Below are positions 44,297-54,253 of a DNA stretch of 64,000 bases, piece by piece; within the stretch, counting starts at the first letter, position 1; the number at the start of each line of letters is the position of its first letter. The notes beneath the pieces are model-generated. The model saw only the letters and a list, made by a program, of their open reading frames with translations, was not told the origin of the DNA and did no database searches. Where the stretch lies: the NCBI RefSeq assembly GCF_015351245.1, contig NZ_JADKSO010000002.1, forward strand, positions 796,401 to 860,400. Direction: 5' to 3'. This DNA is from Rathayibacter sp. VKM Ac-2879 (GTDB lineage Bacteria; Actinomycetota; Actinomycetes; Actinomycetales; Microbacteriaceae). A program made the translations under genes and the position numbers.

Positions 44297-46080
44297 ACCC
44301 ACCCCAGCAACGCCAGGGTGGCTCGGTCGGCGACGAGCTGACCAACGCCGCACTCATCGGACTGGTCGGAATCTTCGGCGTCGCGCTCATTCTGCGTGCC
44401 GCCGGAAGCGTGGCCGCGTTCCTCTCCGGCACACCACAACCCACATCGGGGCCAGCCTCCGGATTGGCGGTGCTCGCCACCCCGGGTGACCCTGCCACTG
44501 CGCTGGGTGCCCAAGGCCTCAGCCCGATCGTGTACTGGGGCACCACCGCGGCCCTGTTCGCGAGCCTGGCCGCCGCAGGGACCTGGGTGTGGGTCCGGTT
44601 TCGACGGCACGCCCGAAAGGTCGGCGCCGACCCGGGGCGTCTGATCGGCACCGCCACCGCCCACGACGTCACCCAGACCGCCTCAGGCAAGGCGCTTCTC
44701 CGCCGGGCATCTACGCTCCGCCCCTCCCTCGACAGACCGGCCCCGGCTGATGTGGGCTACCGGATCGGCAGCTCCAAGGGGCGAGATGTCTGGGCCAGCG
44801 TCGAGGACTCAATCCTGCTCATCGGACCACCCCGCTCCGGCAAAGGCCTCCACATCGTCATCAACGCCATCCTCGATGCGCCCGGCGCTGTCGTGACCAC
44901 CAGTACCCGCCCAGACAACCTCACCGCCACTCTCCGCGCGCGGCAACGTGACGGACGCCCGGTGGCCGTGTTCGACCCCCAGCACCTCGCCGAAGGCATC
45001 CCGGCAGGCATGCGTTGGTCACCTATCCGTGGCTGCGAAGACCCGCTGACCGCGATGATCCGCGCCACCGGCCTCGCCGCCGCCACTGGACTCTCGTCCG
45101 GCGGCGTCGAATCTGGCGGATTCTGGGAAGGCAAAACCCGCACCGCCCTCCAAGCGCTCCTCCACGCCGCTGCCCTCGACCTGCGGCCACCATCAGAGCT
45201 GTTTCGGTGGACCCTCGATACCACGGCTGCCGCCGAAGCCGTCGCGATCCTCACGAACAGCGCTCAAGCGGCGACTGGATGGGCGGACTCGCTCGGGGCG
45301 ATGATCGACTCCGACCCCAAGACCCGCGATTCGATCTGGCAGGGCGTCGCCCTCGCTCTCGGTGCCCTCGCTGACCCCCGCGTCCTCGACGCCGTCTCAC
45401 CCGGGCCCGGCGAAGGCTTCGACCCCGAGACGTTCATCGGAGAGCGCGGCACCCTCTACCTCCTCGCCACCGGCGCCGGAGCCGGCGCATCCGCCGCACT
45501 CGTGGCAGCGCTCGTTGAAGACCTCATCGAGACCGCTCGCCGCATCGCGGCGCGGTCACCCGGCGCGCGCCTCGACCCGCCCCTGCTGCTCGCACTCGAT
45601 GAGATCGGCAACCTCGCCCCGTTACCGTCTCTGCCCACACTGATGGCGGAGGGCGGCGGCACCGGCATCACCACTATGCCTGTCCTTCAGTCACTGGCCC
45701 AGGCTCGGGACAAGTGGTCGGACAACGCCGCCGGTGCGATCTGGGACGCGTCCATCGTGAAGATCATCCTTGGCGGCGCCTCCAACTCCCGTGACCTCCA
45801 AGACCTCTCCACGCTCATCGGCGAACGCGACGAATACACCGACAGCGTGACCCTCGGCGACCACGGCAGCCGCTCGAACCAGCGCTCCATCCGCCGCGTG
45901 CCGATCCTCCCGCCGGACCGCATACGCACCATGCCGTTCGGCACCGGCGTCACCCTGCTCCGGTCCGCACCACCAATCATCACCGACTTACGGGCATGGA
46001 CCTCGCGCCCTGATAGCACCCAGCTCAAGGAGGAGCGGGCAGGGATCGAGGCGCGGCTACGACGCCCAGCCGGCTCCTGA
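44293..46080 (+). CDS. VirD4/TraG-type coupling protein
   Basis: A 595-residue protein with two N-terminal membrane helices (LIGLVGIFGVALILRAAGSV and TAALFASLAAAGTWVWVRFR) and a TraG/TraD-type ATPase domain. Walker A reads LLIGPPRSGKGLHIVI (~residues 176-191); Walker B reads PPLLLALDEIGNLAPLPSLP; the DEIGN..PLP box is diagnostic. GTGITTMPVLQSLAQARDKW follows. It links the relaxase-DNA complex to the secretion channel. It is the last core transfer gene of the operon. Confidence 0.92.
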   Translation: MNPPQQRQGGSVGDELTNAALIGLVGIFGVALILRAAGSVAAFLSGTPQPTSGPASGLAVLATPGDPATALGAQGLSPIVYWGTTAALFASLAAAGTWVWVRFRRHARKVGADPGRLIGTATAHDVTQTASGKALLRRASTLRPSLDRPAPADVGYRIGSSKGRDVWASVEDSILLIGPPRSGKGLHIVINAILDAPGAVVTTSTRPDNLTATLRARQRDGRPVAVFDPQHLAEGIPAGMRWSPIRGCEDPLTAMIRATGLAAATGLSSGGVESGGFWEGKTRTALQALLHAAALDLRPPSELFRWTLDTTAAAEAVAILTNSAQAATGWADSLGAMIDSDPKTRDSIWQGVALALGALADPRVLDAVSPGPGEGFDPETFIGERGTLYLLATGAGAGASAALVAALVEDLIETARRIAARSPGARLDPPLLLALDEIGNLAPLPSLPTLMAEGGGTGITTMPVLQSLAQARDKWSDNAAGAIWDASIVKIILGGASNSRDLQDLSTLIGERDEYTDSVTLGDHGSRSNQRSIRRVPILPPDRIRTMPFGTGVTLLRSAPPIITDLRAWTSRPDSTQLKEERAGIEARLRRPAGS

Positions 46081-46168
46081 CGAGAGCGACCGTGGGCGTT
46101 GCAGTGCACCTGCCTCATACGAGCGACCCCGCACCGGTGGTCGCCACGAACGCCAGGAGGAGAGCCCG

Positions 46169-46645
46169 ATGGCTATCCGCACTCAGCAGTCCATCTCCGG
46201 TTTCATCGCGTCCGACCCGCAGCTCAACTACACGTCCAAAGGTGAGGCGAGGTTCTACGCGCGGATCGGGCAGGAACACTTCCGTCGGGAAGGCGACGGG
46301 ACATTCACCCGACTGGAGCCGACGTTCCACGACCTCGTCGCGTTCCGCGCCACCGCCGAGCGAGCCCATGAACGATTCGCCAAGGGCGACAGCTTCGTCG
46401 CAGAGGGCTACATCCACCCCTACACGAGCGAGCGCGACGGGCAGAGCACCGACGTTGAAGAGTTCGTCGCCAAGAAGATCGGTCACGACCTCGCCCGCAC
46501 CACCTACGAAGTCGACCGCACACGACGTGCCCCGACCACCGTCGAACAAGTCGCTCCTACCCGAGAGCCCGTCGACCGGTCCGCACCTGAACACGCAAAC
46601 ACGCGACGAACATCCCCGGACAACGCGCCCGCGATCGGGCTGTGA
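46169..46645 (+). CDS. ssb: Single-stranded DNA-binding protein
   Basis: A 158-residue protein with an OB-fold N-terminal ~110 residues: ISGFIASDPQLNYTSKGEAR, then FHDLVAFRATAERAHERFAK and VAEGYIHPYTSERDG. The C-terminal ~45 residues are polar and lack the classic acidic DDDIPF tail. Element-borne SSBs protect incoming single strands during conjugation. The family fit is good, although the sequence is divergent from chromosomal SSB. Confidence 0.85.
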   Translation: MAIRTQQSISGFIASDPQLNYTSKGEARFYARIGQEHFRREGDGTFTRLEPTFHDLVAFRATAERAHERFAKGDSFVAEGYIHPYTSERDGQSTDVEEFVAKKIGHDLARTTYEVDRTRRAPTTVEQVAPTREPVDRSAPEHANTRRTSPDNAPAIGL

Positions 46646-46656
46646 GGAACCCAGCC

Positions 46657-47250
46657 ATGGAGGACATCCACGAGGCTCCAGAACTCGACGAACCAGAGCC
46701 GCGCCAACTCAATGAGGACGACTACGACGAGCACCCGCTGGCAGACACCGGCCTGATCGCCGAGCCGCCCCATCCGGTGAACTGGAACCTGCTCACCGCC
46801 GACGAAGCCGGCGCCGAATGGATCGAACTCGACCATTGGGTGCACTGGCTCCGTCGCACGTACGGCCTTCCAGCGTCGGTGATCCCACCGTTCTGGTACC
46901 GACACCCTGAACTGCTGTGGGAACTATCTGCACTGCACCTGCACTGGCTCTGCGCTTACGACCCCGACCAGAACGGCTCCGCACCTCTCGGGTGGCATCG
47001 CGACTTTGCTGACACGCGGCAACGGCTTCGCGACTGGGTTGCCGCTTCTGGGACCCGCCTGGATCGTGATCGCCCAACTCGGCAGACCACCTGGCCTGGT
47101 GAGGAACCTGGACCCGCGATCGATGATGTCGTGCTCACAGACCGCTCGGCAGACTTCGAAGCGTTCGTGACCGCCGACGTCGCCAGACGGCAGGCGGCTG
47201 AGGATGAGTTCTACGCGAGTCTCGACGATGAACATCCAACCGAGGATTGA
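46657..47250 (+). CDS. DUF4913-like protein
   Basis: About 197 residues. ATG 46657 follows GAGGAA; a GTG at 46642 overlapping the ssb stop is an alternative. After an acidic N-terminus comes WVHWLRRTYGLPASVIPPFW, then HPELLWELSALHLHWLCAYD and GWHRDFADTRQRLRDWV. This tryptophan-rich pattern resembles DUF4913, a family frequent in actinobacterial plasmids and ICEs with no known role. The 3' end overlaps the excisionase start. Confidence 0.68.
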   Translation: MEDIHEAPELDEPEPRQLNEDDYDEHPLADTGLIAEPPHPVNWNLLTADEAGAEWIELDHWVHWLRRTYGLPASVIPPFWYRHPELLWELSALHLHWLCAYDPDQNGSAPLGWHRDFADTRQRLRDWVAASGTRLDRDRPTRQTTWPGEEPGPAIDDVVLTDRSADFEAFVTADVARRQAAEDEFYASLDDEHPTED

Positions 47251-47446
47251 CGACGGCAGCGGCAACGTCGAAACGCTGTGGTGCGCCAGGGACGTCGCCG
47301 AGTTCCTGAATGTCTCCCAAGCCACGCTCTCGCGTTGGCGCAGGGAGAAAGTTGGGCCACCGTTCCTCCAGATCGGCGGCATCTCCCGCTACAACCCGTC
47401 ATCGGTGCGCGCATGGGTCAAAGCGAACGAGCAGCCTCATGGCTGA
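47228..47446 (+). CDS. xis: Excisionase-like helix-turn-helix protein
   Basis: A 72-residue protein with a MerR/Xis-type winged helix: WCARDVAEFLNVSQATLSRW, then VGPPFLQIGGISRYNPSSVR. ATG 47228 lies within the end of the preceding gene, and its stop overlaps the integrase start by 8 bp. Excisionases bend DNA at the attachment sites to favour excision, and coupling to the integrase gene is the usual arrangement. Confidence 0.85.
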   Translation: MNIQPRIDDGSGNVETLWCARDVAEFLNVSQATLSRWRREKVGPPFLQIGGISRYNPSSVRAWVKANEQPHG

Positions 47447-48629
47447 TCCACGCAACCGCCGTATGCCGCCGGTTGGAGTGAAACTCACCACCGACGTCGA
47501 GCGCCGCGTCGACGGATACCGGGCCCGTGTGCGCTGGACCGACCCCTCAACTCATAAACGAGTCGGCCGTGTCAGCCATGTAAGAACTGCGGAGGAGGTT
47601 GAGGAGTTCTTCGACCAAATGCGGGCGGCAACCGAAACCGGCAACGACACCACCGTGACGCTGGCCGACTACGCGGCCTCGATCGGCGAGAGGTGGCAGC
47701 GCGGCCTCGACCCCACCTCAACCGCCGAGCTGTACGACACCGGGCTCCGACTTCGCGTCCTGCCGGCACTCGGGCACATCCGGGTCGCGAAGATTACCGC
47801 CGGAATGATCGACCGCACCATCGACGCTTGGGAGACCGAGCACTCCGCCTCGACGATCAAGAACTCCATCGCCCCACTCGTCCGGGTCCTGGACGAAGCC
47901 GTCCGCGACGACATCATCTCGATCAACCCGGCCAAGCACCGCGCCCGCCGGAACCTCGGCAAACACGTCACCCAGACCACCGGAGCGCTCCGCCAGTACG
48001 CGCTCCCTGACCTCCCGACGTTGCAGAGGCTCGCGGCCGCATGTGGGGAAGTGCACCAGTCCTACTCCGATCACGTCATGTTGGCCGCCCTACTGGCAGC
48101 CCGCGGCTCCGAAGTCGCAGGACTGCGGGCGGGTGACGTGGACTGGGGCAACCACATCGTCTGGATCAGACGCCAGCACTACCCCGGAAGAGGCGGTCTC
48201 GTCATCAAACAGACCAAGGGTCGCCGAGACCGCCCGGTCCCGATGCTCGACGCGCTCGCACCCGTTCTCGAACGTCTCACCGCTGAGAATGAGCCTGACG
48301 ATCCGCTCCTGCGGGGGCCGCGCGGCGGCGTCCTCACTACAGCGACGGTCCGCGATGCAACCCACTGGGACGACCTCGTGGCAAAGCTCGGCTTCGACAA
48401 CCTCACCCGTCACGGGCTCCGTCACACCGGAGCAACCTGGATGGCAGACGCCGGCATCGCCCTCCATGTGCTCCAAGAGATCCTCGGGCACCAGTCGATC
48501 GAGACCACCAAGGGCTACCTGCACCCTGACCACCGGCACCTCGCCGAAGCCGCCAGGCAGGCCAACCAGTTCCTCTCCGCAGCACCCACCAGAAGGGACC
48601 CAGCCCGCCGCGACGGACCCCGCCTATGA
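47439..48629 (+). CDS. int: Tyrosine site-specific integrase
   Basis: A 396-residue tyrosine recombinase. An N-terminal arm-binding region (YRARVRWTDPSTHKRVGRVS) and SAM-like core-binding domain (YAASIGERWQRGLDPTSTAE) precede the catalytic domain. Catalytic residues visible are Arg in ARGSEVAGLRAGDV, Lys in IKQTKGRRDRPVP, His-x-x-Arg in HGLRHTGATWM, His in ILGHQSIETT and the nucleophile Tyr in KGYLHPDHRH. It lies about 350 bp from the right core site, within a tRNA-Pro, and is the probable integrase of this ICE. ATG 47439 overlaps xis. Confidence 0.93.
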   Translation: MADPRNRRMPPVGVKLTTDVERRVDGYRARVRWTDPSTHKRVGRVSHVRTAEEVEEFFDQMRAATETGNDTTVTLADYAASIGERWQRGLDPTSTAELYDTGLRLRVLPALGHIRVAKITAGMIDRTIDAWETEHSASTIKNSIAPLVRVLDEAVRDDIISINPAKHRARRNLGKHVTQTTGALRQYALPDLPTLQRLAAACGEVHQSYSDHVMLAALLAARGSEVAGLRAGDVDWGNHIVWIRRQHYPGRGGLVIKQTKGRRDRPVPMLDALAPVLERLTAENEPDDPLLRGPRGGVLTTATVRDATHWDDLVAKLGFDNLTRHGLRHTGATWMADAGIALHVLQEILGHQSIETTKGYLHPDHRHLAEAARQANQFLSAAPTRRDPARRDGPRL

Positions 48630-48692
48630 CCACCGCGGAACAGCCGCTCCGACCCTTCCAGAAGGGGCCGGAGCATCGGCCTGCCCGGATTC

Positions 48693-48797
48693 TGGTCCAC
48701 CTCATGGGCACCTATTGGTGCACCTCACGGGCGACGAGCTCGAAAAGATTGGTCCACTTCGTCAGCAGAAGGCTCGAGCAGATCGAGCAAGTGGACC
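48693..48797. repeat. TGGTCCAC arm-type repeats, right end
   Basis: TGGTCCAC occurs at 48693-48700 and within the 17-bp repeat GATTGGTCCACTTCGTC at 48747-48763 (identical to 5590-5606). A related ATTGGTGCACCTCA lies at 48714-48727 and an inverted GTGGACCA near 48791-48798. Together these are probable binding sites for the integrase N-terminal domain and for Xis. Confidence 0.6.
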
Positions 48798-48823
48798 AGC
48801 CAGTGACCACATCCAGAAACGAC

Positions 48824-48861
48824 AAAGCCCTGGTGAAAGTTGCCTCTCACCAGGGCTTTTT
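48824..48861. terminator. Bidirectional terminator between int and tRNA-Pro
   Basis: AAAGCCCTGGTGA and TCACCAGGGCTTT form a perfect 13-bp stem with a 10-base loop, with T-rich tails on both sides (CTTTTT on plus, CTTTGTC on minus). It can end both the integrase transcript and the convergent tRNA-Pro transcript. A degraded counterpart follows the displaced tRNA half at 5413-5434. Confidence 0.75.
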
Positions 48862-48862
48862 G

Positions 48863-48936
<74 letters not shown>

Positions 48937-48975
48937 TTGTTTAGTTTTCGAGCCATGTTGCCGCTTCAACTCACC

Positions 48976-49017
<42 letters not shown>

Positions 49018-49172
49018 TGGCAGTCCGGGCCGAGGCCCGGGCAACTCGACTACCCTAGCCGATCCGGGGTCCGGAAGTGAAAACGAGGCTCAGGCGACGC
49101 CCGTACAATCTCCGAGGCGGCGGGCCCGAGCGGACCGGCGGGGGGCGACGCACGACAACGGAGGCCCGACGA

Positions 49173-49766
49173 GTGGACGCTCGGCAGAAGAGATCCCAGC
49201 AGGCGCTGCACAGGGCCATCATCGCTCTCGCCACTACACGCGAGGTCTCGACCCTCACCGTCTCCGAGATCACAAGCCTGGCGGGCGTCAATCGGTCCAC
49301 TTTCTACGCGCATGCGGCGTCGGCCGCCGAGCTGCTGGTCGCCGCGCTGCGCACCGAACTCGACGTCATCCGCGATGACTACCTCGAGGTGCTGCGCAAC
49401 AACGCCAAGACCGCCGAGGCCATCCGCGGAGGCACCGCCCGCATCCTCGAGCACCTCGACGGCCACCGCGAGCTCTACCTCCGCGCCTTCGACGCACCGG
49501 GAGGCGACTCGGGGCTCCGCGCGATGCTGGCGGGACACTTCCGCGCGGCCGTGATCGCCACTCTCGCGACCGCATCGCTCGACCTTCCCGCGATCGACGC
49601 CCCCGAGTCGTTCCTCGCCGCGGGTACGGCGTCATTCCTCGCCGCGGGCTCGACCGGGCTCATGGAGGCATGGCTGCGCCTCCCCGAGCCGCGCACACCC
49701 GAGAGCTACCTCGCCGCGTACCGCCGCCTCCTCCCCGCCTGGTGGCCCTTCGCGGCCGACGCCTGA
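49173..49766 (+). CDS. TetR/AcrR family transcriptional regulator
   Basis: A 197-residue regulator starting at GTG 49173 after GGAGG; longer upstream frames are arginine/glycine-rich and have no site. The helix-turn-helix spans SEITSLAGVNRSTFYAHAAS, and the C-terminal ligand domain includes RILEHLDGHRELYLRAFDAP. It is the first chromosomal gene right of the ICE and converges with der. No adjacent target gene is obvious. The stretches 49018-49172 and 49767-49867 contain no gene that I can see. Confidence 0.88.
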   Translation: MDARQKRSQQALHRAIIALATTREVSTLTVSEITSLAGVNRSTFYAHAASAAELLVAALRTELDVIRDDYLEVLRNNAKTAEAIRGGTARILEHLDGHRELYLRAFDAPGGDSGLRAMLAGHFRAAVIATLATASLDLPAIDAPESFLAAGTASFLAAGSTGLMEAWLRLPEPRTPESYLAAYRRLLPAWWPFAADA

Positions 49767-49867
49767 CGCGCGCAACGATCGACCCGTCACGAACGGCCCG
49801 AGCGCGACGGGCCGACGGCGACGGATCGACCCTTGCGCCTACCGAGAGGTGACCCCGAGGGGCACTC

Positions 49868-51388
49868 CTAACGCGCCCGCTTCTCGCGCACGCGCATGTT
49901 CACGTTTACCGGCGAACCCTGGAAGCCGTAGATCTCGCGGAGACGCCGCGCGATGTAGCGACGGTAGCCCGGGTCGAGGAACCCGGTCGTGAAGAGCACG
50001 AAGGTCGGCGGCCGCGACGAGGCCTGGGTGCCGAAGAGCACGCGCGGCTGCTTGCCTCCACGCAGGGGATGCGGGTGCGCGGCGGTGAGCTCGGCGAGGA
50101 ACGCGTTGAACTTGCCGGTCGGGATACGCGTGTCCCACGATTCCAGAGCGAGCTCGAGAGCGGGCACGAGCTTCTCGAGGTGGCGGCCGGTGCGTGCCGA
50201 GATGTTGACGCGGGGAGCCCACGCGACGTGGGCGAGATCGGTCTCGATCTCGCGCTCGAGGTAGCGGCGGCGCTCGTCGTCGAGGAGGTCCCACTTGTTG
50301 AAGGCGAGCACGAGTGCGCGGCCCGACTCCAACACGAGGTCGATGATGCGCACGTCCTGCTCCGAGATCGGCTGCGACACGTCGAGGACGACGACAGCGA
50401 CCTCGGCCTTCTCGAGCGCGGTCGTCGTGCGCAGCGACGCATAGAAGTCGGCGCCCTGCTGCAGGTGCACGCGGCGGCGGATACCGGCCGTGTCGACGAA
50501 ACGCCACACCTTGCCTGCGATCTCGACCTGCTCGTCGACCGGGTCGCGCGTGGTGCCGGCGAGTTCGTTGACGACGACCCGCTCCTCCCCCGCGGCCTTG
50601 TTGAGCAGGCTCGACTTGCCCACGTTGGGGCGGCCGAGGATCGCGACGCGACGCGGGCCGCCGATCTCACGCTTGGCGACGGCGGATTCGAGCGGCAGCT
50701 TCTCGAGCACGGCGTCGAGCAGGTCGGCCACTCCGCGACCGTGCACGGCCGAGACCGGGCGCGGCTCGCCCAGGCCGAGCGACCAGAGGGAGGCGGCGTT
50801 CGGCTCCTGCCGCGCGTCGTCGACCTTGTTGGCCGCGAGGAACACGGGCTTCTTGGTCTTGCGAAGCAGTCTCACGACGTGCTCGTCAGTTGCGGTCGCG
50901 CCGACGTTGGCGTCGACCACGAAGATCACGGCGTCTGCCAGGTCGATCGCGATCTCGGCCTGCGCGGCGACGGAGGCGTCGATCCCGCGGGCATCCGGCT
51001 CCCAGCCGCCCGTGTCGACGATCGTGAACTGGCGGTCGATCCACTCGGCCTTGTAGGAGACGCGGTCGCGCGTGACACCGGGCGTGTCCTCGACGACGGC
51101 CTCACGGCGGCCGAGGATGCGGTTGACGAGCGCCGACTTGCCGACGTTAGGGCGGCCGACGATCGCCACGACGGGCAGCGCCGGCAGATAGCGGACCTCG
51201 TCCGAGTCCTCGCCCTCGAACTCGAGGAGGCCGAGGTCCTCGTCATCGAGCTCGTAGTCGGCGAGCCCGCTGCGCAGCGCCTGGGCGCGGGAGGCGGCGA
51301 GCTGCTCGTCGAGGTCGCCGAGGCGCTCGACGAGGTCGTCGTCCGGGAAGTTCAGCTCGTCGTCACCGACGTGCGTGTCCTGTGCCAT
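49868..51388 (-). CDS. der: Ribosome biogenesis GTPase Der
   Basis: A 506-residue tandem GTPase. An acidic N-terminal extension of ~70 residues, common in Actinobacteria, precedes GTPase domain 1 ([28 protein letters not shown]) and domain 2 ([28 protein letters not shown]). A KH-like C-terminal domain follows ([20 protein letters not shown]). Der acts in maturation of the 50S ribosomal subunit. ATG 51388 lies inside the end of cmk (26-bp overlap), so the two are coupled. It is the last gene of the long minus-strand operon. Confidence 0.96.
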   Translation of the reverse strand: MAQDTHVGDDELNFPDDDLVERLGDLDEQLAASRAQALRSGLADYELDDEDLGLLEFEGEDSDEVRYLPALPVVAIVGRPNVGKSALVNRILGRREAVVEDTPGVTRDRVSYKAEWIDRQFTIVDTGGWEPDARGIDASVAAQAEIAIDLADAVIFVVDANVGATATDEHVVRLLRKTKKPVFLAANKVDDARQEPNAASLWSLGLGEPRPVSAVHGRGVADLLDAVLEKLPLESAVAKREIGGPRRVAILGRPNVGKSSLLNKAAGEERVVVNELAGTTRDPVDEQVEIAGKVWRFVDTAGIRRRVHLQQGADFYASLRTTTALEKAEVAVVVLDVSQPISEQDVRIIDLVLESGRALVLAFNKWDLLDDERRRYLEREIETDLAHVAWAPRVNISARTGRHLEKLVPALELALESWDTRIPTGKFNAFLAELTAAHPHPLRGGKQPRVLFGTQASSRPPTFVLFTTGFLDPGYRRYIARRLREIYGFQGSPVNVNMRVREKRAR

Positions 51389-52199
51389 GATCGGCCCTTG
51401 CTCTCGAAGTTCGGACCTCGGCGACGACCGCATCGACGGTCTGCTCGAAGTCGAGATGAGTGGAGTCGAGAAGAGTGACTCCGTCTGCGGCGTTCATGAA
51501 GTCGACGACCTGCGAGTCGGCGCGATCCCTCGACCGCAATGCCTGACCCGTCGCCTCGGCGGATTCCGTGCTGACCTCGCGCGAACGCCTGGCCATCCTA
51601 GCCTCTTCGCTCGCCGTGAGGAGGATGCGGACGGGGGCCGACGGCGCCACGACCGTCGTGATGTCGCGCCCTTCGACGATGATCCCTTCGCGCCGGGTCG
51701 CGCCGATGATCCGGCGGAACAGAAGCGTCACCTTCCGTCGCACCTCGGGCACCTTCGCCACCGCGGACACCTGGGCGGTGACGCGCGGCTCCCGGATCGC
51801 GGTGGTCACCTCGGTCGGGCCGACCCACACCGAGTACGACTCGGGGTCGGTTCCGATCGAGTAGTCGAAGCCGTCGAGGGCGTCGACGATCGCGTTCTCG
51901 TCCGAGAAGTCGAGGCCGCGGTCGAGCCCGTGCCAAGCGAGCGCGCGATAGGCGGCTCCCGTGTCGAGGAACTCGAAGTCGAGTCGGCGGGCCGCCTCAC
52001 GCGAGACGCTCGACTTGCCGCTGCCGGCGGGGCCGTCGATCGCGACGACGAGCACCTCGCCGAAGTCCTCTCGCTCGGCGTCCACCTTCGCGGCGCGCTC
52101 GGGAGCCGTGCCGCCGTCCTCGGGGATGCTCTGTTGGGCGCGGCGAGCGGGGGTCATCCGATTCAGGCCCCCCTCCTGCCTGTTCTGCTCGGTGCTCAT
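51363..52199 (-). CDS. cmk: (d)CMP kinase
   Basis: A 278-residue cytidylate kinase with an extra ~45-residue polar N-terminus before the P-loop [36 protein letters not shown] and [12 protein letters not shown] are the conserved nucleotide-binding segments, and RSRDRADSQ is the family's RD..D box. It phosphorylates CMP and dCMP. Its start overlaps the tyrA stop by 4 bp and its end overlaps der. Confidence 0.95.
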   Translation of the reverse strand: MSTEQNRQEGGLNRMTPARRAQQSIPEDGGTAPERAAKVDAEREDFGEVLVVAIDGPAGSGKSSVSREAARRLDFEFLDTGAAYRALAWHGLDRGLDFSDENAIVDALDGFDYSIGTDPESYSVWVGPTEVTTAIREPRVTAQVSAVAKVPEVRRKVTLLFRRIIGATRREGIIVEGRDITTVVAPSAPVRILLTASEEARMARRSREVSTESAEATGQALRSRDRADSQVVDFMNAADGVTLLDSTHLDFEQTVDAVVAEVRTSRARADHGTGHARR

Positions 52200-53302
52200 C
52201 CGGCGATCCTCCAGCCGCGTGCGGTCAGTTCTTCTGTCAGGGGAACAACGGCTTCGGGCACGACCGAGATCTCGGCGAGGCCGACACGGCGTCCCTCCGC
52301 GTGCTCGAGGCGGACGTCCTCGAGGTTGACCCCGGCCTCACCGATCTCGACGAGGAGGCGCGCGAGCGTGCCCGGGGAGTCGTCGACGAGCACGATCAGG
52401 GTCGAGAAGCGCTGGTCCTGACCGTGCTTGCCGGGCAGGCGCGCGACTCCCGCGTTTCCGGCCGCGAGGTGCCCGGCGAGGAGGCGCCGGGAGCCGGGAG
52501 CATCGAGCGACCGCAGCGCGTCCGAGACGGCGGCGACGTCGTCGCGGAAGGCGTCGAGGACGGCGACGACGTGTTCGCGGTTGGCCGAGAGGATCTGCAG
52601 CCACAGTTCGGAGTCGGACGAGGCGAGCCGGGAGACGTCTCGCACTCCCTGCCCGGCGAGGCGCAACGCCGCGTCCGGCGCGTCGAGCAGGCGCTGCCCG
52701 AGCAGCGACGAGATCACCTGCGGCACGTGCGAGACGAGTCCGACCGAGAGATCATGCTCCTCGGGGTCCATCTCGACGATCGCTCCGCCGAGGTCGAGCG
52801 CGAGGGCTTCGACGCGCGCGAGGACCTCGGGCGAGGTCTCGCCGTCGCGGCAGATCACCCAGGGGCGCCCGACGAAGAGGTCGCCGCGCGCTGCGACTGC
52901 TCCCCCACGCTCCCGCCCGGCCATCGGGTGTGAGCCGACGTAGCGCGAGAGGTCGATCCTCCGACCGCGCAGCTCTCGGAGGGGCTGCATTTTGACACTC
53001 GCGACATCGGTGACGACCGCCGCCGGGTACTCGGCGAGCTCCCGCGCCACCACCGACGACACGACGTCGGGGGGCACGCACACCACGATCAGCACGGGCC
53101 GGTCGTCGGCGGAGGCGGCGCGGCCCGCACCGTAGTCGATCGCGAGCGAGAGGCTGGCCGGCGAGGCGTCGTCGAGCACGACGTCGACTCCGCGCGAGGC
53201 GAGGCCGAGGCCGATGGAGGCGCCGAGCAGACCCGAACCGACCACCCGCACCGTGCCGGTCGTCCGCATCGCGGGCGAAGCAGGGCGTAGCAGTTCGTTC
53301 AC
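52196..53302 (-). CDS. tyrA: Prephenate dehydrogenase
   Basis: A 368-residue NAD-dependent enzyme of tyrosine synthesis. The Rossmann motif [20 protein letters not shown] lies at residues ~18-37. Catalytic-domain signatures are [26 protein letters not shown] and [19 protein letters not shown]-terminal ACT-like domain ([20 protein letters not shown]) probably binds tyrosine for feedback. GTG 53302 is used; ATG 53269 would remove 11 residues before the Rossmann fold. Confidence 0.94.
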   Translation of the reverse strand: MNELLRPASPAMRTTGTVRVVGSGLLGASIGLGLASRGVDVVLDDASPASLSLAIDYGAGRAASADDRPVLIVVCVPPDVVSSVVARELAEYPAAVVTDVASVKMQPLRELRGRRIDLSRYVGSHPMAGRERGGAVAARGDLFVGRPWVICRDGETSPEVLARVEALALDLGGAIVEMDPEEHDLSVGLVSHVPQVISSLLGQRLLDAPDAALRLAGQGVRDVSRLASSDSELWLQILSANREHVVAVLDAFRDDVAAVSDALRSLDAPGSRRLLAGHLAAGNAGVARLPGKHGQDQRFSTLIVLVDDSPGTLARLLVEIGEAGVNLEDVRLEHAEGRRVGLAEISVVPEAVVPLTEELTARGWRIAG

Positions 53303-53311
53303 CCGGACAGC

Positions 53312-54253
53312 CTAGCGATCGGGGCGACGCCGCTTGTCGACTCCCGATCGCCGGGGGGCGGGATCACGGTGGTCGCGGCCCTCGGAGCTTGCTCGCGTGG
53401 CGGAGCCCGCGCCGCCTCCCGGGTTCGGCCTCGGCCGACGCGCTCCCGCGCTGGCCTTCTTGCTCGGCAGGGGAGGCGCTGCGGCGACCGCCTCGCCGCC
53501 CTGTCGCGAGATGGTCAGCAGCGCGCCGAGCTCCTCGCGCGTGAGATCCCTCAGGTCCCCTGCGCGCAGGGTGCCCAGGTGCAACGGCCCGAATTGGCGT
53601 CGCACGAGCTCGAGCACGGGGTGCCCGACGGCCGCGAGCATCCGCCGCACGATGCGATTGCGCCCCGAGTGCAGCGTGATCTCGACGAGGGAGGCGTTCG
53701 CCCGCCCCTCCGGCCGGCCCAGCAGCCTCGCCTTGTCGGCCGAGACGGGCCCGTCGTCGAGCTCGATGCCCGCCGTGAGCTGCGCGATCGTCTGCGGGAG
53801 CACCTGCCCCTGGACCTTCGCGATGTAGGTCTTCGTGACGCCGAACGAGGGATGCGCGAGGACATGCGCGAGCTCACCGTCGTTCGTGAGCACGAGGAGT
53901 CCCGAGGTCTCGGCGTCGAGGCGGCCGACGTTGAACAGCCGCTCCTCGAAGTTCTGGGTGTAGGTGCTGAGATCGGCGCGACCGTTCTCATCGGCGAGAG
54001 AGCTGACCACTCCCACCGGCTTGTTCAGCATCACGTAGCGGCGGGAGGTGTCGAGCTGCACCGCGACGCCGTCGACCTCGATCTGGTCTTTCGCGGGGTC
54101 GATACGGCGCCCGAGCTCGTCGGCGACCTCGCCGTTCACTCGGATCCTCCGCGCGACGATCATCTCCTCGACCACGCGGCGGGAGGCGACCCCCGCGGCC
54201 GCGAGGACCTTCTGTAGTCGTTCGCCCTCGGGGCCGCTGTCAGGCGCGCTCAT
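53312..54253 (-). CDS. rluB: 23S rRNA pseudouridine synthase (RluB/RsuA family)
   Basis: A 313-residue protein with an N-terminal S4 domain (LQKVLAAAGVASRRVVEEMI) and a RsuA/RluB catalytic domain with RLFNVGRLDAETSGLLVLTN (catalytic Asp in GRLD). TLHSGRNRIVRRMLAAVGHP follows, and a basic tail of ~70 residues ends the protein. Location next to scpAB is typical for RluB. It overlaps scpB by 14 bp. Confidence 0.93.
   Translation of the reverse strand: MSAPDSGPEGERLQKVLAAAGVASRRVVEEMIVARRIRVNGEVADELGRRIDPAKDQIEVDGVAVQLDTSRRYVMLNKPVGVVSSLADENGRADLSTYTQNFEERLFNVGRLDAETSGLLVLTNDGELAHVLAHPSFGVTKTYIAKVQGQVLPQTIAQLTAGIELDDGPVSADKARLLGRPEGRANASLVEITLHSGRNRIVRRMLAAVGHPVLELVRRQFGPLHLGTLRAGDLRDLTREELGALLTISRQGGEAVAAAPPLPSKKASAGARRPRPNPGGGAGSATRASSEGRDHRDPAPRRSGVDKRRRPDR

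Noticed and set aside
50069-51478. 469-codon plus-strand frame opposite der
   Set aside because: It is the antisense shadow of der, a well-supported gene with all GTPase motifs. Long antisense frames are expected in high-GC DNA.
52301-53828. Plus-strand frames opposite tyrA and rluB
   Set aside because: They are antisense shadows with biased composition (runs of R, E, D, V) and no recognisable domain.
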